Below are positions 47,378 through 59,067 of a stretch of DNA of 64,000 nt, in pieces. The notes under the pieces were generated by a model. The model did no database searches. It was given only the letters and a program-made list of their open reading frames with translations, and was not told the origin of the DNA. Source of the DNA: Austropuccinia psidii. Its lineage: Eukaryota > Basidiomycota > Pucciniomycetes > Pucciniales > Sphaerophragmiaceae. Made by a program: the position numbers and the translations under genes. The stretch covers positions 82,911,785 through 82,975,784 of the forward strand of contig JALGQZ010000002.1 of NCBI GenBank assembly GCA_023105745.1, given 5' to 3'. How positions within the stretch are numbered: position 1 is the first letter of the stretch; each line of letters begins with the position of its first letter.

Positions 47378-49382
47378 TGTGAGCCTTTGAGATATAACCA
47401 CATACCCAATAAGGTCACAAAAAGACTCAGAACAATTATACCTTTAATATAATTATATTAAAATTACTTAGAATAATTATACATTAAGAATAATTACTTA
47501 AATAAACAAAAAATACCATAAATTGGTACAAAAATTGGTTTAACTTAAAAACCAATGAATCAACATGTAAAATAAATTATACCATTGGATTCCCCATGGA
47601 AAAATACACATATAAAATTTTTATGGCATATCTGTAAAGTCAATATTTAAGGAATTATAAGGTATAATACCTTATAAAAACCATAAAACCTTATTTATCT
47701 CAAGAACTAATGAAACAACATGTGAAATAAATTGTACCAGTGGATTCCCCATGAAAATCCACACATAAAACAATTAATAAGTAATTTCCAATGTTCATAC
47801 TTAAGGAATTAACCTGAATATATGCACTTTTTTGGTCAACGCATATATTCAAGGATCATAGCTAATATCTTCTAAACTATACATGATAGAATGATGAACC
47901 AAAAATAAGGTTACCACGTAATTACTGTAAGAACACAGATATGAACTTTACCTTACAAATTATAAACAAGGTTAAAACCTATGATGAATTATTGATAAAA
48001 ATCAACAGAGCTGTTGACCACTTTGTTGTGAAAGTGTTCCAAACTTAAAAAAAAGTATACAGTTGGACTCTACTAGTTCATTCGTGAAGAATGATGTAAT
48101 TTTTATTATTAAATTCAGGGTATAACCCCCTGAAATCAAGGTTTGAAGTTTAAAATATTGAATTTCGACAGAAAAGATGAGCTACAAGAAAAATCATCAA
48201 AATTAGAGTTTTGATGATGTAATAAAAAGCTCTTGGCAGAATAATAAGGTTATTCCAGGCTGTCAGAATTCACTCTCTGAATTGCTGTAGCGTGTAAATC
48301 TTAAAAGTTATTGAGGATCAAAGTTTGAGCTTAATTTGAGCAGTTATGATCACACACTGTAACCTTAATTCAAGTTTGACAGTCTTAAGAGTGATAAAAC
48401 TGGTGAATACTATTAGTTTATGATTAAAACTAATAAAATCCACGAAAATTGGGGTTCTGCCAAGCCTCTGATGTCATCAAACTTAGAGTTATAGTGATAA
48501 CTCTAAATAATGGTGTAATAATGATGTAATATGGTTTGATCATGATGTAATCACCCTCAAACCTTAAAATATTGATCAATTCCAGTGGATATGATCAGTA
48601 CACGTCTACTAGAATCCTGTTGGACTCTAGGAGGGAGGTATTTACTATAAATAGAGCTCTTTTTACTCTATTTACCCCTCAGACGCATCAAAAACATTAA
48701 ATCAATTAAATAAAAGGTAATTTCTTTATTCTTTATATATAAAACTCTTATATTATTAAAGACCAAAGACCATATTAATATTAATCACTATTTTTACGTG
48801 ATTAAATCAATTCTTTAATTGTTTTTGTCATAAATCTCTCTATAAACTCATTTCCACGTAAAATCAAGAAATTTAGTAATTTTCTTTATTTTTTATTGTA
48901 AATACAATTTGAAAAAGTTGTATTATATTCTTTTGGCGTAAAATATCTCAAAATTATTATTTTAAGTGTTAAAAGTAGGTTATTTCATCTTATTATAATA
49001 ATTTCTCTCTCATTATTACTCTTAATAATTCTTAATTAATATAAATAGTATTTATATTAATATATAACTTTAATATTGGTAATATTATTGTTATTAATTG
49101 TTTTTTACGCCTTTATTATTTGTTGGTAACAATAATAAAGAGCTTTATAATATATTAATTATTTTATATTAATATATTATTTACAATATTATAATTTCAT
49201 ATAATATTAATTATATTATTATATTTATTTAATAATATAATATTTTTACGCCATAATAATAATATTTCTTTATTATTATTATTATTATTTTAATCTTATT
49301 TATTTCAATTATAAGGACATTCAGAGTACAATAAGTAATAAATTAGTAATTTTTACTTATTGTTTCATAGTCAAACCTTACA
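47378..49382 (+). repeat. 3' LTR of element A
   Basis: 2005 bp with the same ends as the 5' LTR. TATAAATA is at 48646-48653. It differs from the 5' LTR by scattered substitutions and small indels, including loss of about 16 bp near 49105 (the TTATTTATAAAAAACAG part of the 5' copy). Confidence 0.95.
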
Positions 49383-49387
49383 GTAAC
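49383..49387. repeat. Target duplication GTAAC, right copy
   Basis: Matches 38706-38710. Confidence 0.92.
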
Positions 49388-50016
49388 CAAGTTCCCAAAA
49401 GATTTTAGTTTACCAGTTAGGCCAAGATCAGCCATGGATCCAAGCTTTGGAGCTGTCCACGCCTCTGAGGCCTCAGAAGTTGGGTACCCTGGCTCTCTTT
49501 GATGTCTTTTGTCCCCCTTGCTTATTTTTCATGTCAAAACAGAAATTTAAGCTTAAAAGTGAGATATCCACTATGGGTGTACCAAAAGTCTATGTAGGAA
49601 TACCATGATATTAAGTGCTCAAAACATGCATAACACTATTCTTAGTGTATATGTAACATGGGATTTCTCACATTCCCATTATTTTGGCGTTAAATTAAGA
49701 AAAACAAAAATTTTCACGGATCTTTATGTGGTATTGATGATGTGGTATTGAAGTATTTTCCATATTACCACCTCAAAGACTTAATTTGAGATTATTCACT
49801 ATATGGAGCTACCCTAGGTGAATTTTTGTGTAGAATCTAAATCTGGCCGTAAATCCATGGATCTACTTACTCAATAAAAAGTTATTCATATTTTCTGTAA
49901 TCCAAAATGAGGAATTTTGGATATATGCATGACTTATGAGTTATGCATAATTCAAAATTTATTTTTAAGATAATTGTGGCCTATTTGGGTATGTAAAATA
50001 TACCCCAAGGCTCACA
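49388..50016 (-). mobile_element. Solo LTR B2, right part
   Basis: Continues B2 from 38710 and ends AAGGCTCACA. Matches the inverted B4 at 61951-62224 (AAATAGGCC, CATAAGTCATGCATATAT, CACCTAGGGTAGCTCCATA) and B1 near 13690-13891. Also shares GTTGGGTACCC.GGCTCT with B1 near 13335. Confidence 0.8.
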
Positions 50017-50127
50017 TACTTCCTCTTGAAAATCCTTGACAAGTATTCCCTTCAGGTAATACTTTATAAATCAAAAACACCAATACCTGAATGGGCCAGG
50101 TGATTGGTGTCTTCCAATGGCCTTCTT

Positions 50128-50827
50128 TGTGAGCCTTAGATGAATTTTTATTTACCCAAAAGACCAAAAAATAACAAATTATGTTATATTTATGAATAGA
50201 TAAATTTATTTGTATTATAAAAACAAAAATAAAAATATCTTTGGAAAAAAGTTAAACAAAAATTATTATAGATTTTCATCAAATAAATAAGCTTATGAAA
50301 ATTATTTCACCATTAGATTCCTCAGAAAAAATGAGGTGGGGTCACCTGTGGGTGAAATTTCTGTAACTCAACTCAACATAAGCTTAAATTAAGTTTTTAG
50401 TATCTTCCATATAGAAACTGAAAATCCTCAAAACCTTAAATTAATTTACACCTCATGTGGTGTTACCCATCAATTTTTGTGTTAAAATTGAGGTATGGTG
50501 TGTAGTTTAGATGTTATGAGGAATTGAAGTAATTTCAATTGAAATGTTAAAATGTGCATATGTATTACATAAGTGAGCTTTGATCTATGTATGTGGTATC
50601 AATTATTGCAGTTGTGTACTGTGAAAACTCAATTGAATTACATATTTAAATTACAAGTATAGTACATGATGAGGAATTGAAGAAGAGATAAATTGGAAAA
50701 ATTGATTCTGGGGGGAAAAGGAATCTTGGCTCCAAGCATTTCAGACTCCCCAATTGCATTCTGACAGGCATGGGATGTCAAAATTCATACAAAAGTTCAT
50801 CACTTTTGGCCTGGAATTGAGTCACAG
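50128..50827 (+). repeat. C-type LTR fragment, + orientation, broken by element C
   Basis: Starts TGTGAGCCTTAGATGAA and is an inverted copy of about 52400-53265 (shared GTGGGGTCACC, TTTCTGTAACTCAACTC, TGATTCTGGGGGGAAA..GGAATCTTGGC). It stops at GAGTCACAG, exactly where the element C LTR (TGTAAGGTG) begins. The bases CACAG (50823-50827) are the likely target duplication; the partner is not in the window. Confidence 0.8.
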
Positions 50828-53265
50828 TGTAAGGTGTGGACATGAAACTTTGATTAAAAATCAAGTACTTTTCCTGTCCTCAAAATTTGTATAAGGTAAG
50901 AATTGATTAAAAATAGTATGAAATAAGAATTTTAAGAGAAAAAACACCAATTTTATTTCTTTTAAATTTATAAGTATAAAGCAATAATATTATAAAGATT
51001 TATTGTTTTACCAACAATAAAGCTTTATCAAAAAACACTCTACAAGAGATATTTAAGGCTACAAAAGAAATTTCTTCAAGAGCAAAGAGACGCAGGAAAT
51101 TAATATAAGAACAGAGTCTTTAAAAAGATTATTAAAGAGAAAACAAGCCCAAAAGTTATCAGAGTGAATTTGGAAACAAAGTGACAAAGTTAACAGTGAT
51201 GAAAAATGCTTTAATTAACTTATGGGGTGGTTCAAGGGTAAAATTGATTATAAGAGTTACAAAAAATTATTAGAATTACTTTTTTCACATGGTTAAAATG
51301 TTTTGTCACAGGGGCTCTTCTAAATGAAGAGGGCCTGGTGCTCAGTGAACACACTTACTTATGGAGGGCTCAAGGGAAGTACTAAAAGGATAAGAGCAAT
51401 GAGATAAAGTGTAAAATTCCTACTGATAAATAATTAGCATTAAAAGCCATGAAATAAAAACAAAAGAAATAACAAAGGCCGACCACAAATAATCCTGAAT
51501 CACTGTTTCAACCTGTTCAGAAAAGAGAAAAGGATTAATAAGGATATGACCACCAGGACTCTTCTGAACAGGTGAGGGAAGGCTAAGACTAACTTATAAT
51601 TAATAAAATAATACTTCTAAGTAAGAAATAAAATAATATTAATAAATAAATTAAATATTTTAATTAAATGGGGAAAAAATCTCCAGGTGGGTGAAAAGGG
51701 GGCTGGTATATGTGAAAAAGTGCCAGCTTGGAGTTTGAGTGTTGAGAACCCATGACTGTATGATGGAGGAATCTGTATTGGTGTATCCAATACTGGTATT
51801 TTTACCTGTATTGAGGACAGGCCTGTAATTGGGTTTTGCCTGTATTGAGCTGTATTTGGTGGATCTTCCATGAAACCCCCTTGTTGATTAGGTGTTGGAA
51901 GATCTTCAATTGGTAATTGTTGGTAATTACCTTCCCTGCCTGCATGGCTGTGACAGGTTTAAAATTATATGAGAAAGGTGGCTGGAATGTCTTTTTGATT
52001 GGTTTAACAGTGTTTAAACTAATTATAAAAGGAAAAGATTCTAACATGAAGAGAAAAGTGGGGCAAAGAAAAAATTCTTTTATAGACACCAATTTTCTTA
52101 CTCCAAAAGTAAAATTTAATCTTGTCAGTCGTGAAAATCACTCTGACAACAGAAAAGCAAATTATGGCATTATTTAACCCTGGTTTAGACCAAAAAAGGG
52201 CTGGTTTTAGCCATTTTGGACCCTTAAACCAGCCATTGCTGCAGTAATACGGGGTTTTAAGCCTTCAAAACACGTCAGAATGTGTGTAAGAGATGTCAAA
52301 GCCAGTTGAAACTGTTTTTAAAATGATTGTTTTATCTCAAGGGTAGTTTTACCCTCTTGGCAAAAATTAAAACTGCCCTTGTTGGTATCAAAACCTCATC
52401 ATCAATTGTGACTCAGACCCTGTGACTTAATTACAGGCCAAAATTGATGAAATTTCGCATGGATTTTGAAAACTCATTCCTGTCAGCAAGGAATTTGGGG
52501 GTATGGCTCCCCCTTGGAGCCAAGATTCCTTTCCCCCCAGAACCAATCTTTCCAATTTATTTTTTCTTCAATTCTTCATCATGTATTATACTTATGATTT
52601 ACATATGTAATTAAATTGAGTTTTTACAGTACAAAACTGTAATAATTGATACCTCATATGAAAATTAAAGCTCACTTATGTAATACATGCACACACTTTG
52701 ACATTTCAATTGAAAATACTTCAATTCCTCATAACTTCTAAACTACACACAACACCTCAACTTTAACACAAAAATTGACAGTTAACACTATATGTAATGT
52801 GGATTGAATTAAGGCTTTGAGGATTTTCAACTTTCGTACAGAAAATGCCAAAAGCTTAATTTAAGCTTATTTAGAGTTGAGTTACAGAAATTTTACCCCA
52901 AGGTGACCCCACCTTGCTTTTTATGAGGAGTCCAATGTTGAAATAGTTTTCATATGTTCATTTTTTGGATAAAAAGTTATGATATCTTTTATTTAACTTT
53001 TTTCCATAAATATTTCAATTTTAGTATTTTTGTTGGAAATTCATTTTTACTTGATATTTTAAAGTAAAAATGTGTTTTCACAATTTTAAATTTAAATGTA
53101 ATTTTATTTTTAAATTATGATTCAATTTTCATTTTTTTGTATAAATTTATATTTATGTTTTAATTTTTGTTTTGATAATATAAATAAATTTATTTTATTT
53201 AAAATTATATCTTGTTTTATTATTTGTGATCTTTTGGGTATCTGAAAATACCTCTAAGGCTCACA
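50828..53265 (-). repeat. 3' LTR of gypsy element C
   Basis: About 2438 bp. On the + strand it runs from TGTAAGGTGTGGACATGAAA to CCTCTAAGGCTCACA. The minus-strand start TGTGAGCCTTAGAGGTAT is preceded by the purine tract AGGCAGAGGGAA. The part at 51303-52431 is bounded by GTCACAGGG and its inverse and may be a separate insertion. No coding sequence is supported inside. Confidence 0.75.
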
Positions 53266-53275
53266 TTCCCTCTGC

Positions 53276-56200
53276 CTAAAAAGGAATATTACTTTGTAAT
53301 ATTTTTCTCTCTAGTGTGTCTGAGCCTTCTGAGAATTTAGTAGCTTCAGTTATGCCCTTTTCTTCTAAAAATTCATCTTCACAAGTTGGGTCACTGTACC
53401 TAACAAGGTATTCCCTGACTTTCTTGCTCCTCAATTTCCTTTCTTTGAGAACTTTGGTAATTTTCATAGTACCAGATGATTCAACAGGAGGTATATGCTG
53501 AGGAACTTTATTCCTCAAAGGGAATTTTTCAGCATCACCAGATTTATAAGGCTTTATTAAGCTTACTGGAGATGTAGGATGCTTATTACTAAGTTCCTCA
53601 GACAATTCTACTTCTCCAGCATTTTCCCCATGGAGGGCCTTAATAACAAAAGTTCCTGCAAAGGAGTCTTTAAGATTTCTACATCCTTTGATGTTATTGG
53701 GGTTAGTGGTAGATACAAGTACTAAATCTCCCACCTTGAAGTCTGGGGTTGCATGTGATTTGTCCCACTTGTCTTTGGCATATGCAAATGAGTACTCCAT
53801 GCACCTTAATTCATGTTTCCTAGCTTTGTCTAGCATTCCTTTGAAGCTAGCAGCTGTGGGATGTAACTAAACCAAGTCCTTCCTCAAGGAATCTTGGGGT
53901 AAGCTGGGATTCCATCCTTTTTCTAGGACAGAAGGTGTCTGATTGATACTGGCATGGATGGATGTTTTGTATGCCAATTCTAGTTCAGGTAAAAGAATAC
54001 ACCAATCATGAGTGAACCCATCAAGATATTCAAATTCAAGGCAATATGCAAATAATGTTCTCACCATATCTTCCAAAGTTTGTATCATTCTCTCAGCCAG
54101 ACCATCAGTTTGTGGGTGGTAGGCTGTAGAGAAGGACAACTTCATTCCAAATAATTGGTGAAGATTTGTCCATAGTGCTGAGGTGAATTTGGGATCTCTG
54201 TCACTAATGATATTTGTGAATATTCCAGTCCATGATATCACTCTATTCCATATTAGAAGAGCTGTATCCATTGCTGTATCATCCTTGTGACATGGTAGAA
54301 AGATTGGAGTCTTACTAAATCTGTCAACAATTTCAAGACATGCATTATAACTTCTATCACCCCCTGGTGGCAGGCCAGTTACCCAATCCATATGGACAAT
54401 TTCCCAAGGTCTGCTAGGTTCTTGAATTTTGATCATATTTTCAAGTCTTTTGCCAGTGGATTTATTTGCATTTTGACATCTGTCACAGGTTTTGCAATAC
54501 TCTGCAACATCTTTCTGCCACATTGGCCACCATATACAGGTCTTTATCTTTTCTCTTTTCCTTTCCTCAGACAAATGTCCTGAGAAGGGGATTTCATGGC
54601 ATTATTTTAGTACAAGATTGATTAAGGACCTGTCCACAACTGTCATTACACATGTATACTTATTTCCGTGGTAAGTTATACCATCTATTAAGTGGAATCT
54701 TTCTTCATCATATGATTTTTTCCATAATTCATCAAAGGCATGTATCAAAGAGTTTTATTCACAGTCTTTAGTAAGTAATTGGCATAAGATGCTGAAATTA
54801 TTATCCTGAGTATAGCTTTTTCTTACTTCTTCAAAGAAAGTGGTTTTCAGATCTGTAACACTGATTCCTTATATTGGGATCTGTGGGGAATCTCCTTCTG
54901 GCACATAAGCAGGATTATCAATATTATTTAGTAATGGCCATCTGCTTAGTCCATCTGCATTTTTATGAATATTCCCATCTTTGTGAACAATAGTCATATT
55001 ACCTCTATACTCCTGTATGACTATTTGCCATCTGAGCATATGTCTGTTGGGTGTTTTCATGTTTAAAGGTGATTTAACAGCAGTAAAATCTGTTATCACT
55101 TCAAAAACACATCCTTCCAAGAATTAATTGAGTTTTTCCAAGGCCCAGACAAGGAATAAACACTCCATCTGACTTTCCCCATATGTAGCTTCAATGGTTT
55201 GATTTGCCTGGATATGAAAAATATGGGTCCTTCCACAGGTTTATCATTTATAATCTGCACCTGATGAAGTTCAGCACCTAGCCCATCCACAGATGCATCA
55301 ATATAAAGCTTAAAGGGAAGCTTAAAGTCTGGAATAAGTAAGAGAAGAGCAGTGGTCAAGGCTTGTCTCAGAGATTCAAAGGCTCTGAATCTGTCAACAG
55401 TCATTTCAAATACTGTGTCTTTGTCACATAATTTATAAAGAGGTCTTGGTATGGATGAAAAATCTTTAATATGCTGTCTGTAATATCCTGGAAACCCCAA
55501 AAATTACTGAATTTCTTTTTTGTTCTGAGGCATAAGTTTCAGAAGCACTGCTGAAACTTTGTTTTTGTCAATTCCAAGGGATTAATCAGATACTACATGT
55601 CCCAGTGCTTTGAGTTCTTTAAATCCAAAATGACATTTCTTTACAGAAATTTTCATGTTTACAGATTGAATTTTGTTCAAAACTCTGGTTAATCTGTATA
55701 TATGTTCTTCCCAAGTCTTGGAACAGACAATAATGTCATCAGTGTAAATGATTAACCATCCTTCTGAAGGTCTTTCAGGGAATATTTAATTCATCATTCT
55801 TTGGAAGTGTGAAGGTGCATTCTTGATACCAAAAGGCATCCTTGGATATTGATACACTCCATAATGAACAATAATTCTCAAGTATTTTCTTGCCCTTGGT
55901 GTAACCACATTTTGATTAAATCCCTTCAGGGAATCCATGGTGCTTGTATACACTGCTTGAGATATTTGGGTAAAGGAAATTTGAATTTTTGGTATCGGGT
56001 ACCTGTCTGGAACAGTGTAAGTGTTTGGAGCTCTAAAGCTCCCAAACATCCTATATTTTCCATTATGCCATACAACTATGACTGGTGTAATTATTTCTAC
56101 TGCCTCATTTTGGACAAAATTTCTTATTACACCAAGGGATAGAAATTCTTTGATATGGATTTCCAGAGATTCTCTTGATTTAGCACTTGCTGGATATGCA

Positions 56201-57141
56201 GGTATTCTCAAGAGTGGTTGGTAGTATTTCAATATTGAGGATAATGCCAACTTCATGACCAACAATTGCTTCTAGTGGCTCTTTATCTGATGCAAAGGCT
56301 TCTTTATGGTCATATAAAAGAGAATAAAGCTAACTGTCCTGCTTATCAGTAAGATGAATACTTTTTTCTGCTTCATTTAATTGTTCAGACTTGAATTTTT
56401 CTAACTCTAAGTTGACTGGTGATACTTTATTTACTGTAATTTGTCTCTTGAAATGTATGAAGGCAAATTTTTGACACTTATTGTCCCCAATAGTAAAGTA
56501 TCTGTCTTTGTTGTTATTTAAGTATATGCCATAAATGATTAAATAGTCATTTCCCAATATAAAATGGGTACTAGAGCAATTTTCCATAACAACAAATTCA
56601 ACAGTTATTCTTAAATTTTGATTTATGTGTGGAAATATGACAGTAGTCTCAAATTTTCCCAATTCTTTCATTGGACTACTTGCACTATTAAACTTTATGC
56701 CATCAATTGGCAACAATTGATATTTGAAATTTGGTACAAAAGTCTTAAGAAAAGATCTTCCAACACAAGAGAAGAAGGCTCCTGGGTCAAGTAAAGGCTT
56801 AGTGGGTTTTTTGCCAATTACTACTTCTGTTATACAGGAGCTCCCAGCTGTAGAATCTTTTCTCCTGTTTGGTTTGGTTTTCATTAGTTGTTCATCTTGA
56901 ATTTTTGATAAATCAATTTGACTATTGCTTAATTGTGGCCAATGGGAATAAAATTCAATGATGTCAAATGTGAAATTGATATTTTGTATATCTTTTGAGG
57001 ATTGAGAGAATATTGATGATTTATCATCTGAATTATCTCCAATTTAATCATACTTTTCATCATAAAGTTCCTTTTAAATGTCAATTTCATTCATTTTTGC
57101 CTTCCTGGGACATGTATTAGCTAAATGTGTGGTGCTTTGGC
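53276..57141 (-). pseudogene. Gypsy element C gag end to chromodomain, broken
   Basis: Related to element A but a separate lineage. Minus strand, in order: second half of a CCHC knuckle (STTHLANTCPRKAKMNEID, 57141-57080), protease with DPGAF for DTGAF (56884-56330), reverse transcriptase (56265-55700; FGIKNAPSHFQRMMN then a stop, and YTDD for YIDD), RNase H (55500-54869), integrase (54574-53867; [37 protein letters not shown]), a single TAG at 53867-53869 in the same frame, then the C-terminal domain and a chromodomain (EYLVRYSDPTCEDEFLEEKG, with Phe for the third aromatic). Several stops and at least two frame changes make it inactive. The knuckle is cut at 57141 by LTR A3. Confidence 0.88.
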
Positions 57142-59067
57142 TGTAAGGTTTGACTATGAAACAATAAGTGAATATTACAAATATTTCACTTGCTGTACTA
57201 TGATTTTCTTTATTAATTTGATGAATTAAATAAAGAATTATTATAACTATGGCATAAAATTATTATATTTTTAAATAAATATAATAATAGAATTTATATT
57301 ATAAAAATATCATATAAGAAAAATAAATATATTAATATATAATAACTAATTTATTTAAATCTCTTAATTATTGTTACAAACAAATAGGAAAGGTGTGAAA
57401 ATTGTTATTTAATAATAAAAAACAATTAATAACAATAATATTACTATTATTAATGTTATATATTAATAAAAGAGTTATTAAAAGTAATAATAAAGAGAAA
57501 ATAGCCTACTTTTAACACTTAATATAATAATTTTGAATGATTTTAACCAGAAAAATGTGAATACAACTTATTTCAATGGTATTTACAAAAGAAAATAAAA
57601 GAAATTACAAATATTCTAAATTTTCTGTGGAAAAGAAGATTTATAGAGAAATATAGCAAAAAAATTAAACAAATAGAGTAATAATGTCAATATTGATGAT
57701 TATAATAAAGATTACCCTTGGTATTTGATAATATAAATAATTTATATATAAAAAATAAAGATTTTACCTTTTTATTTAGTGTTTTATTCTTTTTGATGCA
57801 TTTGAGGGGGAAATAGAGTAAAAAGGGCTCTATTTATAGTACATTACTCCCTTATAGAGTCCAGAAAGCTTCTAGTAGACATTTACCAATGGTATCAGCC
57901 ATAATGAGCAGTATTTCAAGGTTTAGTGATGATTACATCATAATCAAACCATCTTATCTCATTATTATGCCATTATTTAGAGTTATCACTATACCTCTAC
58001 GTTTAATGACATCATAGGCTTGGCAGAAGCCTAATCTTTAGGGATTGTATTAGTATTAATCATAATATAATAGTTTTAACCAGTTTCATCACTTATATAA
58101 CTGTTAAACTTGAAATAAGATTACAGTGAGTGATCATAAATGATCAATTTTAAGCTTAAAGTTTGATCAGTAATAAATTTCAAGTTATACACGCTACAGC
58201 CATTCAAAGAGTTAATTCTGATAGCTTTGCATGTCCTTATCAAGCTTCCAAGAGTATTTGATTACATAATCAAAACTCTATTTTTGATCATTTTTCTTGT
58301 ATCTCATCTTTTTTGTTGAAATTCAATATTTTAAACTTCAAACAATGATTTCAGGGGGTTGTACCTTGAATATTATGATATAGAAAAAAAATATTCTTCA
58401 GGTATGAACTAGTAGAGCCTGAATATTCACTTTATTTTAAGTTTGGATCACTTTCACAGCAAAGTGGTCAACAGCTCTAGCAATTTTGTTCAATAAACCC
58501 TTACAGGTTATGACCTTGTTTATAACTTGTCAAACAAAGTTCATATCTGTGTTTGTACAGTAACTACGTGCTAAATTCATCTTTGGCTTAACTCTATATC
58601 ATGTAAATTTCAGGAGATATTAGCTAAAAACCATGAATGTATGCAATGACCAAAAAAGTGCATATATTTAGCTTAATTCCTTAAGTATTAACTTTAGAGA
58701 AATGACATAAAATTGTTTTATGTGTAGTGCTTCATGGTTAATCCTATGGGGAAATTTATTTCACATGTTGTTCCATTGGGTTCTGAGATAAATAATGATT
58801 CATGTCTTTTTATAGCATTTTTAGCTTATTACTCATTAGTTATTGACTTTAAAGATATGCCATAAAAATGATATATGTGTGTTTCATCATGGGGAATCTA
58901 ATGGTGTAATTTATTTTAAATCTTTATTTATAAGATTTTCAGTTAATTCAGAATTTATGCTTTTTATGGTATTTCTACTTATTTTAAGATAATTATTTGG
59001 AGGAATAATTATTGAAAAGTTTTTCTTGTGACCTTTTTTGATATGTGGTCATATCTCAAAGGGTTAA
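57142..59067 (-). repeat. 3' LTR of gypsy copy A3
   Basis: On the + strand it starts TGTAAGGTTTGACTATGAAAC, the exact inverse of the family A end, and ends ..GGTCATATCTCAAAGGG. The terminal bases are degraded (GGTTAAG for GGCTCACA). A CTATTTATA (minus TATAAATAG) lies near 57830. It was inserted within the zinc knuckle of element C. Confidence 0.85.

Larger units (their letters stand above)
38711..49382 (+). mobile_element. Complete chromodomain-bearing Ty3/gypsy element A
   Basis: A 10672-bp LTR retrotransposon flanked by GTAAC. Order: 5' LTR, leader, gag, CCHC knuckle, protease, reverse transcriptase, RNase H, integrase, chromodomain, 3' LTR, which is the Ty3/gypsy order. The LTRs differ at few positions over about 2 kb, so the insertion is recent compared with the other copies. 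It sits inside solo LTR B2. The coding frame is broken at two poly-A runs. The primer-binding site is not clear: the bases after the LTR are TTTGGGGGCCTGGCCG, which I cannot match to a tRNA end. Confidence 0.95.
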
